Assembly: GCF_030544485.1 (NCBI RefSeq)
Contig: NZ_CP130611.1
Span: forward strand, 1 to 64,000
Origin: Halomonas sp. HAL1
Lineage (GTDB): Bacteria > Pseudomonadota > Gammaproteobacteria > Pseudomonadales > Halomonadaceae
DNA: 64,000 bases
Direction: 5' to 3'
Part shown: positions 32,824-41,919 of the stretch, piece by piece
Layout of the letters: every line of letters begins with the position of its first letter
Position numbering within the stretch: the first letter of the stretch is position 1
Notes under the pieces: model-generated
Told to the model about the DNA's origin: nothing
Database searches by the model: none
Seen by the model: only the letters and a program-made list of their open reading frames with translations
Translations under genes and position numbers: made by a program

Positions 32824-33168
32824 ATGAAAACGACACAACAAGAGCACCGCTTGGGTGTTTCCAAAAACACACTGGTGACTCGGAATTTAAAAATCAAGCC
32901 TAGTAAATCCAAACGCATTGAAGAAGCGCTGTCAGATATCGACCGACTCTATGGAATGGATAAGGTGGTCTACAACGAGAAAAACCGAAATATCAGCCTT
33001 GCTTACGATGCGCTGAGGCTCTGCATCGATGACGTTGAAAAAATTCTCAAGCTCCATGACATACAGGTCAGCGCTGATCGGTGGAACCGCTTTAAGAAGG
33101 AGTATTACCGTTTCGTCGATCAGAACGTTAAAGACAACGCTAAACAGGAACCTTGGAGCTGTCATTAA
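32824..33168 (+). CDS. HMA-like ferredoxin-fold protein lacking CxxC
   Basis: 114 residues from ATG 32824 (MKTTQQEHR), with GGGAG upstream. Residues about 17-75 suggest the beta-alpha-beta-beta-alpha-beta order of a heavy-metal-associated domain (VTRNLKIKPSKSKRIEEAL...DKVVYNEKNRNISLAYDA...VEKILKLHDIQV). The CxxC loop is replaced by KPSKS. A single Cys occurs in each of LRLCIDD and PWSCH at the end. A former copper chaperone turned to another use is possible. Context: between DUF2933 and an amino-acid permease. Confidence 0.5.
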   Translation: MKTTQQEHRLGVSKNTLVTRNLKIKPSKSKRIEEALSDIDRLYGMDKVVYNEKNRNISLAYDALRLCIDDVEKILKLHDIQVSADRWNRFKKEYYRFVDQNVKDNAKQEPWSCH

Positions 33169-33388
33169 TAGTCATAACGGCTACATGACACAACCAGGAG
33201 CAAGACTAGCTAGTTTAGGGTAAGAGCTGCTTGCCTGTGGCCTCGCAAAATCAGACCTTCCGTTAGTCATTTGCCATGTGGCTGCACATAGGTTCTATAT
33301 TTAATTTATATAGCATCAAAAAACACCGCACAGGAGTCCTCGGCAGTTATTGCTGCTGTGGTTGCCGTTAATACAAGGAGTCGCTTTC

Positions 33389-34726
33389 ATGGTTGGGCAG
33401 GATAGAACGCCACAATATAAAGAAAACAGTCTTTCGTTGGTCGGTGCCGTTGCATTAGGCACCGGCGTGATGATTGGGGCCGGTATTTTTGCGCTAACCG
33501 GCCAAATGGCCGAAATGACTGGTCGGCTATTTCCTCTAGCCTTTCTGGCCGCTGCCGTCATTGTCTCTTTCAGCGCTTATTCTTACGTTAAAATGTCCAA
33601 TACCTTCCCATCAGCAGGTGGGATTGGCATGTATTTACAGAAAGCGTATGGCCCGACGCTTCCCACCGCCTTTCATGCCCTCCTGATGTATTTTTCCATG
33701 GTGATCGCACAGAGTTTTTTGGCGAGAACGTTTGGTTCCTACACGCTTGAGTTGTTTGACCTGGGGGATCGTTCACTATTTGTGCCCCTACTCGGGGTTG
33801 GTTTACTGCTAATAGCCTTTTTGATCAATTTATCCGCCAACCGCTTGATCGAGACCGTCGCCTCGGTGCTCGGATTTATCAAAATAGGTGGCATTATAGT
33901 GTTTGGTATTGTCGGCGTGTTTATTGCCGACTCCATCGAAATGGGTGCTGGCAACGATGCACCTACGCCTACGATAACGGGCTTTTTAGGTGCTACGGCG
34001 CTCGGCATACTGGCATTTAAAGGCTTCACGACGATTACCAATAGTGGTTCGGAGCTTAAAGATCCTAAGCGGAATCTTGGCAAAGCTATCACGATCTCGA
34101 TTGCGCTATGCGTGGTGATCTATGCCCTTGTCGGTTTTGCCGTTGCCAGCAACCTATCTTTGCCTGAAATTATCGAAACCCAAGACTACTCCCTGGCCGC
34201 CGCTGCCCGTCCCGCACTGGGTGAAGCGGCAGTTGCGTTTACCGTCATTCTCGCCATGTTGGCAACGGCGGGCGGTATCATCGCCAGCGTCTTTGCCGTT
34301 TCACGCATGCTCGCCATGCTGACAGAAATGAAGCTGGTTCCTCACCGCCATTTCCACATGCCCGGCAGTGTACAAAAGCATACACTGGTGTACACCATCG
34401 TATTTGGCTTAGTGCTCACCGCTTTTTTTGACCTGAGCCGCATCGCAGCATTAGGCATCATTTTCTACCTGATCATGGATATGGCCATCCACTGGGGTGT
34501 GCTTCGTCATCTCAAGGACAGAGTGGGGGCTAATCCTGTTATTCCTAGCATTGCCATACTACTAGATGCTGTCGTGTTAATCGGCTTTTTATGGGTAAAA
34601 GCCATCTCGGACCCCATGGTGCTCATCGTTGCTGGCGTAGTAATGGCTACTCTTTTACTCGGCGAATGGATTTTCCTATCCAAACGCGACGCTTCAAACG
34701 ATAGCGAGCACTCTCACACTCATTAA
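33389..34726 (+). CDS. APC-family amino-acid permease
   Basis: 445 residues from ATG 33389 (MVGQDRTPQYKEN), with AAGGAG eight bases upstream. About twelve helices are present. GVMIGAGIFALTGQMAEMTG and AYSYVKMSNTFPSAGG are classic APC motifs (helix 1 unwound site and helix 2-3 region), and GFTTITNSGSELKDPKRNLGKAI is the conserved loop of helix 6-7. The C-terminus ends SEHSHTH, a short His patch. The substrate is unknown. A permease in a copper block is uncommon; uptake of Cys or His, or export of a metal complex, can be imagined but not shown. Confidence 0.8.
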   Translation: MVGQDRTPQYKENSLSLVGAVALGTGVMIGAGIFALTGQMAEMTGRLFPLAFLAAAVIVSFSAYSYVKMSNTFPSAGGIGMYLQKAYGPTLPTAFHALLMYFSMVIAQSFLARTFGSYTLELFDLGDRSLFVPLLGVGLLLIAFLINLSANRLIETVASVLGFIKIGGIIVFGIVGVFIADSIEMGAGNDAPTPTITGFLGATALGILAFKGFTTITNSGSELKDPKRNLGKAITISIALCVVIYALVGFAVASNLSLPEIIETQDYSLAAAARPALGEAAVAFTVILAMLATAGGIIASVFAVSRMLAMLTEMKLVPHRHFHMPGSVQKHTLVYTIVFGLVLTAFFDLSRIAALGIIFYLIMDMAIHWGVLRHLKDRVGANPVIPSIAILLDAVVLIGFLWVKAISDPMVLIVAGVVMATLLLGEWIFLSKRDASNDSEHSHTH

Positions 34727-34753
34727 CGTTAATAGCGTTATAGGAGGTACCAA

Positions 34754-35212
34754 ATGGACGTTAGAACCTTTGGTGAATTGATCGATTGGACCCGTCAGTT
34801 ACACGAGCATCTTGCAGCTTGCCTTGCTCATTGCGCCGATATACACGAAGAAGAGCGCGCTCGCATGTTGCTCAATTACTTAGCTGCACAGGAAGCGGAA
34901 ATGCAGCGCGTTGTGGCGCGCTTTGAACAGACTGCTGACGCGAAAGCATTAAAAACCTACGTTTATGACTATTTGGAGCATAAACCTATCCGTACGCATC
35001 GTACCTGCGATGCGCCCTATTCCACGCTAAGTGTTGACGACATTTGCCGAGAGGTTTTTGATTTCCATGAACAAACGATAAACCTTTATCGAACCCTCGT
35101 TGGCAAAGCGGAAATTCCTGAGGCTAAAGAGCTCTTAGATTCCCTTTTAGCACTTGAAGAGCACGAAGCCATGCGCCTTGTTCGCCAAACGGGGAGAATG
35201 AACGATGTCTGA
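34754..35212 (+). CDS. Helical-bundle protein coupled to Cu-ATPase, 152 aa
   Basis: No signal peptide. Mostly helical, with evenly spaced His, Cys and Glu: [36 protein letters not shown] and [13 protein letters not shown]. This is the look of a four-helix ferritin-like or hemerythrin-like bundle. AGGAGG lies upstream, and the stop overlaps the ATPase start by eight bases, which indicates coupled translation. A cytosolic metal-delivery or buffering protein for the pump is the likely role. A 58-bp relic of its 3' end is found at 5148-5205. Confidence 0.6.
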   Translation: MDVRTFGELIDWTRQLHEHLAACLAHCADIHEEERARMLLNYLAAQEAEMQRVVARFEQTADAKALKTYVYDYLEHKPIRTHRTCDAPYSTLSVDDICREVFDFHEQTINLYRTLVGKAEIPEAKELLDSLLALEEHEAMRLVRQTGRMNDV

Positions 35213-37517
35213 AGACCATAACGAGACAAAGGTGAAAGACCCTGTTTGTGGCATGGACGTTGATCCCCATACCTCCCGCCACCGTGCCGATCACGCGGGT
35301 AAGACTTGGTACTTCTGCTCAGAAAAGTGTCAGGAAAAGTTTATTGCCAAGCCTGATGCGTATCTTGAGCCAAGCAAACAGTCACAAGCGTCAGTACCCT
35401 CGGGGTCTATTTATACTTGCCCGATGCACCCAGAAGTTCGACGAGAAGGCCCAGGCGACTGTCCAATCTGTGGCATGGCGCTGGAACCTGAGACCGTCTC
35501 TGCTGACACCGGCCCTTCGGACGAACTCAAGGACATGACCAGGCGTTTCTGGATCGGCCTAGTACTGACCCTCCCCGTGTTTGCCCTAGAAATGGGTGGC
35601 CACGTGTTTGGCCTTATGCATTTTATTTCCCAGCAAACCTCTAACTGGATTCAACTGCTGCTGGCAACGCCGGTAGTCGTCTGGGCAGGTTGGCCATTCT
35701 TTGTACGCGGATGGCGTTCGCTAGTGCATCGCAGCCTTAATATGTTCACGCTAATCGCGATCGGTACCGGCACCGCGTTGCTCTACAGTTTGCTGGCCAC
35801 CCTCACACCGGGCATCTTTCCCGACGCCTTCCGTCAAGCCGATGGTTCGGTGGCCGTTTATTTCGAAGCAGCGGCAGTGATTGTCGTTTTAGTTTTACTG
35901 GGACAAGTATTAGAGCTACGCGCTCGTGAAAAAACCTCTGGCGCTATTCGTGCTCTGCTCGACTTGGCGCCTGCTACCGCTCGACGCCTTGATGATCAGG
36001 GCAATGAGGAAGATATCTCTCTTGACCAGGTTCAGGTAGGGGATCGTCTCCGGGTGCGCCCCGGCGATAAGGTGCCATTAGATGGCGAAGTGATGGAAGG
36101 TCGCTCCAACGTTGACGAATCCATGGTTACCGGTGAACCACTAGCGGTGAAAAAGGAAGTCGGCGATGGCGTCATTGGCGGCAGCATCAATGGTCAAGGA
36201 TCCTTTGTCATGCGCGCTGACAAGGTGGGCCAGGACACGATGCTGTCGCAGATTGTGCAAATGGTCGCCAGCGCCCAGCGCAGCCGCGCACCCATTCAAG
36301 GGCTTGCCGACAAAGTCGCCAGCATCTTTGTACCCGTCGTTATTCTCATTGCTGTTGTGGCTTTCATCGCCTGGTCATTGTGGGGCCCTACCCCGCCGAT
36401 GGCGTTTGGCCTTATTGCGGCGGTTAGTGTTCTGATCATTGCCTGCCCGTGCGCGCTAGGTCTTGCTACCCCCATGTCAATTATGGTCGGTGTAGGGCGC
36501 GGTGCCCAGTTAGGCGTGTTGATTCGCGATGCCGAAGCTCTTGAACGTCTAGAGAAGGTCGACACCGTCGTCGTCGACAAAACCGGCACGCTTACCGAAG
36601 GCAAACCACGAGTGACCGAGTTGATTCTCACTGAAGGCATTGCTGAATCGGAGCTTTTGCGCTTGGCAGCTAGTCTTGAGCGAGGCAGCGAGCACCCCTT
36701 GGCCCATGCAATAGTCGAAAAGGCTAAAGAGGCAGAGGTAAAATTAACAGAAGCGTTGGACTTCGAGGCTCCCAATGGCATGGGCGTTATAGGCCAGATA
36801 GATGGCAAGCGTATTGCCCTGGGCAACCGGCTATTGATGGAAAGCGAGGGCGTTAACACCCAGTCTCAAGACACACATGCCGATCAATTGCGCAGCGACG
36901 GTGCTACTGTCATCTTTGCGAGCATCGACGGGAATTTAGCTGGGCTGCTCGCCATTGCCGATCCGGTCAAGGAAACCACCGAAGAAGCCATTCGTTCACT
37001 CCAGGCTGACGGCATTCGAGTGGTGATGCTGACAGGCGATAATCGCACCTCCGCCAACGCTGTGGCACGTCGGCTAGGCATTGATGAGGTCGAAGCTGAA
37101 GTGCTTCCAGAGGATAAAGGCCGAGTGATTCAGCGTCTCCGTGATGAAGGGCGCATTGTTGTCATGGCCGGCGACGGCGTGAACGATGCACCTGCGCTGG
37201 CTACAGCGGATGTCGGCATTGCCATGGGAACCGGCACCGATGTGGCGATAGAAAGCGCTGGGGTTACTCTACTGCGAGGAGATCTTACCGGTATTGCCAC
37301 GGCGCATAAGCTCTCAAAAGCCACCATGCGTAATATTCGCCAAAATCTCTTTTTTGCCTTTGCTTACAACGCGGCAGGCATCCCCATTGCCGCAGGGATT
37401 TTGTACCCCTTCACAGGTATGCTGTTATCACCGATTATCGCGGCGGCGGCGATGTCACTCTCTTCAGTGAGCGTGATTGGCAATGCTTTACGACTTAGGA
37501 TGATTGCTATTAAGTAA
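35205..37517 (+). CDS. Cu-type P1B ATPase with YHS and HMBD domains
   Basis: 770 residues. N-terminus: a YHS domain (about 8-52, [14 protein letters not shown]...[11 protein letters not shown]), then a heavy-metal-binding domain (about 67-93, YTCPMHPEV...[10 protein letters not shown]), instead of HMA domains. Core: CPC in [13 protein letters not shown] (about 413), DKTGTLTEG (about 457), MLTGDN and [26 protein letters not shown] and MSLSS near the end are the P1B-1 (Cu+/Ag+) features. It differs from the ATPase at 19676 in its N-terminus and probably in its metal donor. IS3 begins 23 bases after its stop. Confidence 0.92.
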   Translation: MSEDHNETKVKDPVCGMDVDPHTSRHRADHAGKTWYFCSEKCQEKFIAKPDAYLEPSKQSQASVPSGSIYTCPMHPEVRREGPGDCPICGMALEPETVSADTGPSDELKDMTRRFWIGLVLTLPVFALEMGGHVFGLMHFISQQTSNWIQLLLATPVVVWAGWPFFVRGWRSLVHRSLNMFTLIAIGTGTALLYSLLATLTPGIFPDAFRQADGSVAVYFEAAAVIVVLVLLGQVLELRAREKTSGAIRALLDLAPATARRLDDQGNEEDISLDQVQVGDRLRVRPGDKVPLDGEVMEGRSNVDESMVTGEPLAVKKEVGDGVIGGSINGQGSFVMRADKVGQDTMLSQIVQMVASAQRSRAPIQGLADKVASIFVPVVILIAVVAFIAWSLWGPTPPMAFGLIAAVSVLIIACPCALGLATPMSIMVGVGRGAQLGVLIRDAEALERLEKVDTVVVDKTGTLTEGKPRVTELILTEGIAESELLRLAASLERGSEHPLAHAIVEKAKEAEVKLTEALDFEAPNGMGVIGQIDGKRIALGNRLLMESEGVNTQSQDTHADQLRSDGATVIFASIDGNLAGLLAIADPVKETTEEAIRSLQADGIRVVMLTGDNRTSANAVARRLGIDEVEAEVLPEDKGRVIQRLRDEGRIVVMAGDGVNDAPALATADVGIAMGTGTDVAIESAGVTLLRGDLTGIATAHKLSKATMRNIRQNLFFAFAYNAAGIPIAAGILYPFTGMLLSPIIAAAAMSLSSVSVIGNALRLRMIAIK

Positions 37518-37558
37518 CAATATCTACTCGAAGATAAATCTGAATCGCCCCGGGTCTT

Positions 37559-38391
37559 CTAGACACCCGTCAGGCTCTGGAAATACCGCCGTTCGTACTC
37601 AACGGGTGACACGTCATCACTCGTGCCGTGGCGGCGTCTTGGGTTGTAGAACATTTCAATGTAAGCGAACACATCGCTTTTAGCAGCCTCTCGGGTTGGA
37701 TAGATACGCTGCTTGATTCGCTCTCGCTTGAGGAGCTGGAAGAAGCTTTCAGCAACAGCATTGTCGTGACAGTTGCCCCGGCGGCTCATGCTGCCCTCCA
37801 GATGATTGGCCTTCAAAAAACTTTGCCAATCCGAGCTGCTGAACTGACTACCCTATCCGAATGAATCATGACGGGCTTTTGGGGCTTCCTCCGCCAGACG
37901 GCGGACAGCAAGGCATCCAGTGCCAGATCTGTCGTCATGCGAGGCTTCATTGACCATCCCACCACCTGCCGAGAGAACAGGTCGATCACCACCGACAAGT
38001 AGAGCCAGCCCTCGTAAGTGCGGATGTAAGTGATGTCGGTGACCCATGCAACGTTGGGTGCCGTTACGTCAAACTGACGATTCAGGTGGTTAGGTGATAC
38101 TACCGCTGGCTTGCCGCCATAGCGGCCCGGCCGTCGCCGATAACCGGTTTGTGAACGTAGTCCTTCCTCACGCATCAGACGGGCCACTCGATGCTTGCCA
38201 CAGACTTCACCGATCTCTCGCAGGTCCTGGTGAATCTTGCGATAACCGTATACACCGCCACTCTCAAGCCAGGCGTGCTTGATCAGCCCCAGTAGGCGCT
38301 GGTCGTCTCGTGCCCGGTCAGACATGGCGTTACGGCACCAGGCATAATAACCGCTGGGGTGCACGTCCATCATGCTACACAACCGGCGCAC
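37559..38391 (-). pseudogene. IS3 OrfB transposase, frameshifted
   Basis: The DDE integrase half of the IS3 transposase. The N-terminal frame (38391-37813) contains the first Asp (WVTDITYI), and ends abnormally after MIHSD. The C-terminal frame (37816-37559) has SMSRRGNCHDNAVAESFF with the catalytic Glu. One C is missing near 37857, where GATCAGG would be expected (reverse strand GATAGGG is found); restoring it joins the frames. The element cannot move by itself. OrfB would normally be made by -1 slippage on AAAAAAG at the end of orfA. Confidence 0.85.
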
Positions 38392-38429
38392 CGGATACTG
38401 ATTCGCATGGTCCTGAATGAACGCGTACC

Positions 38430-38708
38430 TCAGTCGGACTCCCTGGCGAAGTACGCGGTGGCCTTTTTTAGTATATCTCGCTCTTCTGATACACGTTTCA
38501 GCTCCGCCTTTAATCGCCGATTCTCAGCTTGAAGGTCATCGTCCTGCTGGCGTTGTTCTGCAGGCTTGGTATAGCGCTTGAGCCACTGGTACAAACTATG
38601 GCCGGACACGCCCAACCGAGCTGCGACCTCGGCGACGGGATGGCCCCGTTCTGTGACTTGCTTGACGGCTTCGATCTTGAATTCTTCGGTATATCGTTGA
38701 CGGCTCAT
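38430..38708 (-). CDS. IS3 OrfA (HTH protein)
   Basis: 92 residues: helix-turn-helix (YTEEFKIEAVKQVTERGHPVAEVAARLGVS) and a leucine-zipper coiled coil (DDLQAENRRLKAELKRVSEERDILKKATAYF). The DNA near its end has an AAAAAAG slippery run, as in other IS3 elements. Intact. Confidence 0.9.
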   Translation of the reverse strand: MSRQRYTEEFKIEAVKQVTERGHPVAEVAARLGVSGHSLYQWLKRYTKPAEQRQQDDDLQAENRRLKAELKRVSEERDILKKATAYFARESD

Positions 38709-38770
38709 GAGTCCTCCTAACTGCCTTCAGTATAAGGCCTGGAGGTGTCTACGGAACCCGGGGCGATTCA

Positions 38771-38919
38771 TAGGCGAGCACAAGCGAGGTAGGTTGCTCG
38801 GTAATAATAGTTTTCAGGAGATCGATGGCCTGGCGAACGCGCTCGGGCAGAGAGGTAGAAGCAGGCTCGAATGAAGCCGGCATAGCGGTGTCGGTGTCGA
38901 GGTTGATCGCTAGGTTCAT
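38771..38919 (-). pseudogene. Gene truncated by IS3
   Basis: From ATG 38919, 50 codons (MNLAINLDTDTAMPASFEPA...) run into the IS3 end, where five foreign codons and a stop follow. The protein is unknown. Its start faces a perfect 13-bp palindrome at 38961, the same as one before the divergent gene at 39153. Confidence 0.5.
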
Positions 38920-38960
38920 GGTATGTCTCAAGGTCGTGTAGCTGATGACCTTTATAATAA

Positions 38961-38973
38961 TGTGCAATGCACA
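38961..38973. promoter_or_regulatory. 13-bp palindromic operator, left copy
   Basis: TGTGCAATGCACA, a perfect palindrome around the central base. It lies 42 bases upstream of the truncated gene's start (38919). The second copy is at 39103-39115. Two further GCACACTTTT blocks lie between 38968 and 39000. Confidence 0.55.
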
Positions 38974-39102
38974 CTTTTTCAAGCTAAACGCACACTTTTA
39001 TAGCTTCTGTTAATCAGCCTGAGCGAGCAATAAACAGCCTTAAAAGCGAGACTGCATGGGGTATTGATTGTTATTACAGAAGACTTACAAACATTGCAGT
39101 CG

Positions 39103-39115
39103 TGTGCATTGCACA
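39103..39115. promoter_or_regulatory. 13-bp palindromic operator, right copy
   Basis: TGTGCATTGCACA, the exact reverse complement of the left copy, 38 bases before the gene at 39153. A pair of identical operators in a divergent promoter region is typical for a self-controlled phage or plasmid repressor. The protein that binds is not identified. Confidence 0.55.
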
Positions 39116-39152
39116 TTAAACTATCAGCAGTACCTATTAAATTGGAGGCCAC

Positions 39153-39446
39153 ATGGCGAACCTCAGGGCATCAACCGTGCAGATCGAGACGATCAAGGAG
39201 CATCCTGAGATCCAGCGTCTTATTCGCGACAATGAGTGCATAGCTCAGCTGGAGCCTTGGTCTGTCATGGAGATTCACCAAGCAGTCGATGGGCTGGTAG
39301 GCATCGACCTCGACCTACGAGACTCCACGCTGTTTGGCGACTTGTTGGCGCACTTCAACCAGGACAGCTCCCCTGCTCTTCCTGAAGCGCACACACAGGA
39401 GAGAGCCAGGGATCGCGCTAGGCGCTGCTGGGGCCTTGAAGCGTAG
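39153..39446 (+). CDS. Hypothetical protein, 97 aa
   Basis: Begins MANLRASTVQIETIKEHPEIQ; GGAGG lies upstream. Largely helical and acidic in the middle (DGLVGIDLDLRDSTLFGDLL), with a basic C-terminal end (ERARDRARRCWGLEA). No family recognised. Its promoter region carries the palindrome TGTGCATTGCACA, so it may be an early or regulatory gene of a phage or plasmid module. Confidence 0.5.
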   Translation: MANLRASTVQIETIKEHPEIQRLIRDNECIAQLEPWSVMEIHQAVDGLVGIDLDLRDSTLFGDLLAHFNQDSSPALPEAHTQERARDRARRCWGLEA

Positions 39447-39530
39447 TCTCCACCTTAGATGCGCTGTAAGGCGCCATATATGAACGAACGTTGCTGGTAG
39501 GCACCAGTAGCGATATATAGAGAGATATTA

Positions 39531-39779
39531 ATGAGCACTTCCGAGAAACCGACGAATGAAGCTCTCCGTCAGCTTATGGAGCGGCATGGCTTGAACCAGA
39601 ATCATGTGGCCACCCTGACTGGGTACAGCGTGGAGACGGTGAAGGGTTGGTTCGCCTCGCCTGGCTCGACACGGTACCGTCCTGTTCGCAAGCCCGTATT
39701 CGAGTCGGTGCGCCGCGCCATTGAGCTAGGTGAGCACTACAAGCTGGACGGGATAAAGATTCCAAAGACGAAAGGCTGA
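39531..39779 (+). CDS. Cro/C1-like HTH protein, 82 aa
   Basis: Helix-turn-helix core: ALRQLMERHGLNQNHVATLTGYSVETVKGWFASP, the XRE-like order in which the second helix (GYSVETVKGW) reads DNA. The tail is short and basic (IPKTKG). It is followed after 11 bases by the gene at 39791 and then the HEPN gene, so it could be the antitoxin or autoregulator of that set. A phage Cro-like role is the alternative. Confidence 0.65.
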   Translation: MSTSEKPTNEALRQLMERHGLNQNHVATLTGYSVETVKGWFASPGSTRYRPVRKPVFESVRRAIELGEHYKLDGIKIPKTKG

Positions 39780-39790
39780 GACCGATAGAA

Positions 39791-40219
39791 ATGGCACTGA
39801 ATGATACGAGCCCGGAAGAGACGATAGTTACAAGTAACCAGCCAGTAAAGATTGACCTCGAATATACGGCCGATCGTAAAAGCGTTATGCGTTTGGTAGC
39901 GCTCATTTGCCAGGATGGCCGACTGTGGTCAGACGAGATGTATGGCTATGCTAAAGAGCGCGCAGACGAGAAAGAGCGGCTGACACTCTACCCTTTTGTG
40001 CTAATAGACATGACAGGGGAACATCGATGGTTTCAGGCTGAGTGGGGTAACGATGATCCGACAGCAACTATTATCGACTTCAAGGGCAGGCCCTTGGCAG
40101 TAGGTCACGAGGTAGAGCGTGTCGACACATTTCAGGGCCAGGATGAGCGCTCTGTGTATTCAATCTCCTCTATCCGCCCTTGGCGGGGGATAGCGGGATG
40201 GCCAAACGAAAAAAACTGA
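39791..40219 (+). CDS. Hypothetical protein, 142 aa
   Basis: No motif recognised. The sequence shows beta-strand-rich parts (PVKIDLEYTADRKSVMRLVALICQD and FVLIDMTGEHRWFQAEW) and ends in a polar tail (RGIAGWPNEKN). It is linked to the HTH gene (11 bases) and to the HEPN gene (12 bases), so the three are almost certainly one operon. Could be a partner or inhibitor of the HEPN protein. Confidence 0.5.
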   Translation: MALNDTSPEETIVTSNQPVKIDLEYTADRKSVMRLVALICQDGRLWSDEMYGYAKERADEKERLTLYPFVLIDMTGEHRWFQAEWGNDDPTATIIDFKGRPLAVGHEVERVDTFQGQDERSVYSISSIRPWRGIAGWPNEKN

Positions 40220-40231
40220 TAGAGGTTCCTT

Positions 40232-40918
40232 ATGCCCAACAGCTTGAGAAATGGTTTATCGAAAAGCGCGATGCAAGCTCTTGTCATCAATGCTTGTATC
40301 GATAGATTAGAGGATTTTCGTAAATACACTGATGAGCTGGACAGCAAATTCCATAGTGATAAACAAGCGCTTATCAATTCCTATGATTTGCCGCGTGAAA
40401 ACTTCGGTCGAGATGAGCATGAATATCAAGAAATAATGGAATTTCTTTCTGATGATGTTTCGCAAATAGAAAACGTATTCGTTGGGACATTCAGAAGGTC
40501 TACCGTAGTTTCCTTATATTCTTTCCTTGAAAAGCAAATGGTCATGCTTTGCAAAAGGTTGAAGAAAAAAGATGATCTCCCGATCTCACTGGCAGACCTG
40601 CAGAAGAGTGGAGTGGAAGGCTCGAGGATTTATCTCTCGAAAATTGCTGGACTAGATTTTCAGTCCGATGGCATGAACGGCTATTGGGTGGATCTTATGA
40701 AATTTAACAAGGTTAGAAACCTGATTGTCCACGAAGAAGGCTATGTCAAAAGAAGCGAGCCACCTGCAGAACTCACATCACTTGAAGTGATAATTCGTGA
40801 TACAAGCGGTCTATCTTATAGCTGGAATAATCAAATTACGGTTGAGAGAGCCTTTATTGACTCTACGATTGATACAATTGAAAAATTCCTGACTAGCCTT
40901 TACAAGCAAGCGCTTTGA
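40232..40918 (+). CDS. HEPN-domain protein, candidate RNase toxin
   Basis: 228 residues, all-helical. Near residue 168 it contains RNLIVH, which fits the HEPN catalytic motif R-(N/D/H)-x3-H, flanked by LMKFNKVRNLIVHEEGYV. Upstream, SLYSFLEKQMVMLCKRL matches the other long helices of such domains. HEPN proteins cut RNA and serve as toxins or abortive-infection effectors. The gene looks A+T-richer than its neighbours, suggesting transfer. Co-operonic HTH and unknown genes could supply control. An alternative is a non-catalytic 'Abi-like' or MAE_28990-type protein. Confidence 0.6.
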   Translation: MPNSLRNGLSKSAMQALVINACIDRLEDFRKYTDELDSKFHSDKQALINSYDLPRENFGRDEHEYQEIMEFLSDDVSQIENVFVGTFRRSTVVSLYSFLEKQMVMLCKRLKKKDDLPISLADLQKSGVEGSRIYLSKIAGLDFQSDGMNGYWVDLMKFNKVRNLIVHEEGYVKRSEPPAELTSLEVIIRDTSGLSYSWNNQITVERAFIDSTIDTIEKFLTSLYKQAL

Positions 40919-40957
40919 GTTAAAAGCTACTTTGGCGGTTTGCGATGCATGCCTGTT

Positions 40958-41620
40958 CTAGCGGAGACCGGATTCTTTCGGCATTGGCTCAGCTTGTAGC
41001 CGGTGAGCAGGGTATTGCCTCATGAATGCCATGCTTTCGGCTGCTGGCGCGGTCAGCCAGTCCTTGAGCGCCCCATTCGGCAAGATGACTACCATTCTCT
41101 TCTCACTGCCCTGGCGATGGTAGTTTTTCATCATGGTGTGGTCGTCGGCGTTGATCGTGAGCATCGAATAGCTATACACGGTTTCACCGTCATGGTTGAT
41201 CCAGCGCTCCCAGAGACCTGCAATGCTCATGAGCCCTCCATCTGCCCGAGTGATACGAGTCGGAATCGCTTTCCCGGAGCGCCAATCAGGTTCGTAGATC
41301 GCCTTTGCGGGAATGATGCAATGTTGCCCCAGACGCCATGCAGAACGGAATGATGGCTTTCTTGCGACCGTTTCTGTCCTCGCGTTATAAGTTCTCCTCG
41401 CCAGCTTAGTGTCCTTCGCCCAAAACGGCAGTAGGCCAAATATTCCAACCAGTGCCTCTAACGGGGGAGCTGCCTCGTCATGGGAGTCGCTCGATTGTGG
41501 CGCACGTAGAAACGGGCCGGAATACCCTGGCCAGAGTTCGCTTTGCATCTCTTGGTCTGGCGTAACTTTAAAGTCATGCAACAGCTGATCGGCATCAGGC
41601 GCCTCATATCGACTACACAT
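40958..41620 (-). CDS. yedK: SRAP (YedK/HMCES) abasic-site protein
   Basis: 220 residues from ATG 41620, chosen because SRAP proteins need Cys at position 2 (MCSRYEAP) and GGAGG lies just upstream; the longer frame would bury it. Conserved parts are seen: WGLxPFWAK-like (FGLLPFWAKD), YNARTETVARKPSFR, AIYEPDW and PAHRL. YedK crosslinks its Cys2 to abasic sites in single-stranded DNA and shields them. Together with umuDC and the CoiA-like gene it forms a DNA-damage theme common on mobile elements. A final motif (PAHRLQAEPMPKESG) is atypical. Confidence 0.88.
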   Translation of the reverse strand: MCSRYEAPDADQLLHDFKVTPDQEMQSELWPGYSGPFLRAPQSSDSHDEAAPPLEALVGIFGLLPFWAKDTKLARRTYNARTETVARKPSFRSAWRLGQHCIIPAKAIYEPDWRSGKAIPTRITRADGGLMSIAGLWERWINHDGETVYSYSMLTINADDHTMMKNYHRQGSEKRMVVILPNGALKDWLTAPAAESMAFMRQYPAHRLQAEPMPKESGLR

Positions 41621-41704
41621 GTCTCCTCCCTCCGAGTGAATCGCATTGAGCTGTGTTGCTAGGGATAACTGGTGTATCGCGCGCAAGCAAGCGTCACCTC
41701 AAGT

Positions 41705-41875
41705 ATGGCCGAATCGGAAGATCGTCAACAGATCATAGAGCTGGTGGTGAACCATTTCCTCGCCTACATACAGCTCATTTGGCAAGTGTTCACCGAGTAT
41801 TGGCTGGTCAAGGATGCGCTGGTGGAAAAGGCTAATTCTGGTGGCACCCTGCTCAAAGTCATCGCGGACGCCTAG
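41705..41875 (+). CDS. Possible small helical protein, 56 aa
   Basis: From ATG 41705: MAESEDRQQIIELVVNHFLAYIQ and onward, with amphipathic helices and no ribosome site. It is divergent from the SRAP gene. Codon use looks coding, but the support is weak. Confidence 0.3.
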   Translation: MAESEDRQQIIELVVNHFLAYIQLIWQVFTEYWLVKDALVEKANSGGTLLKVIADA

Positions 41876-41919
41876 GCCAAGGCAAAATTATCTACTCTCT
41901 GCTTGAGTTGGTGCTGATG

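Larger units (their letters stand above)
37541..38770 (-). mobile_element. IS3-family insertion sequence
   Basis: About 1.23 kb. Terminal inverted repeats: TGAATCGCCCCGGGT at 37541 and its inverse (ACCCGGGGCGATTCA) ending at 38770. It encodes orfA and a damaged orfB on the reverse strand. It marks the junction between the copper block and the plasmid-like block and truncates the gene beyond it. No clear target duplication was seen. Confidence 0.88.
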
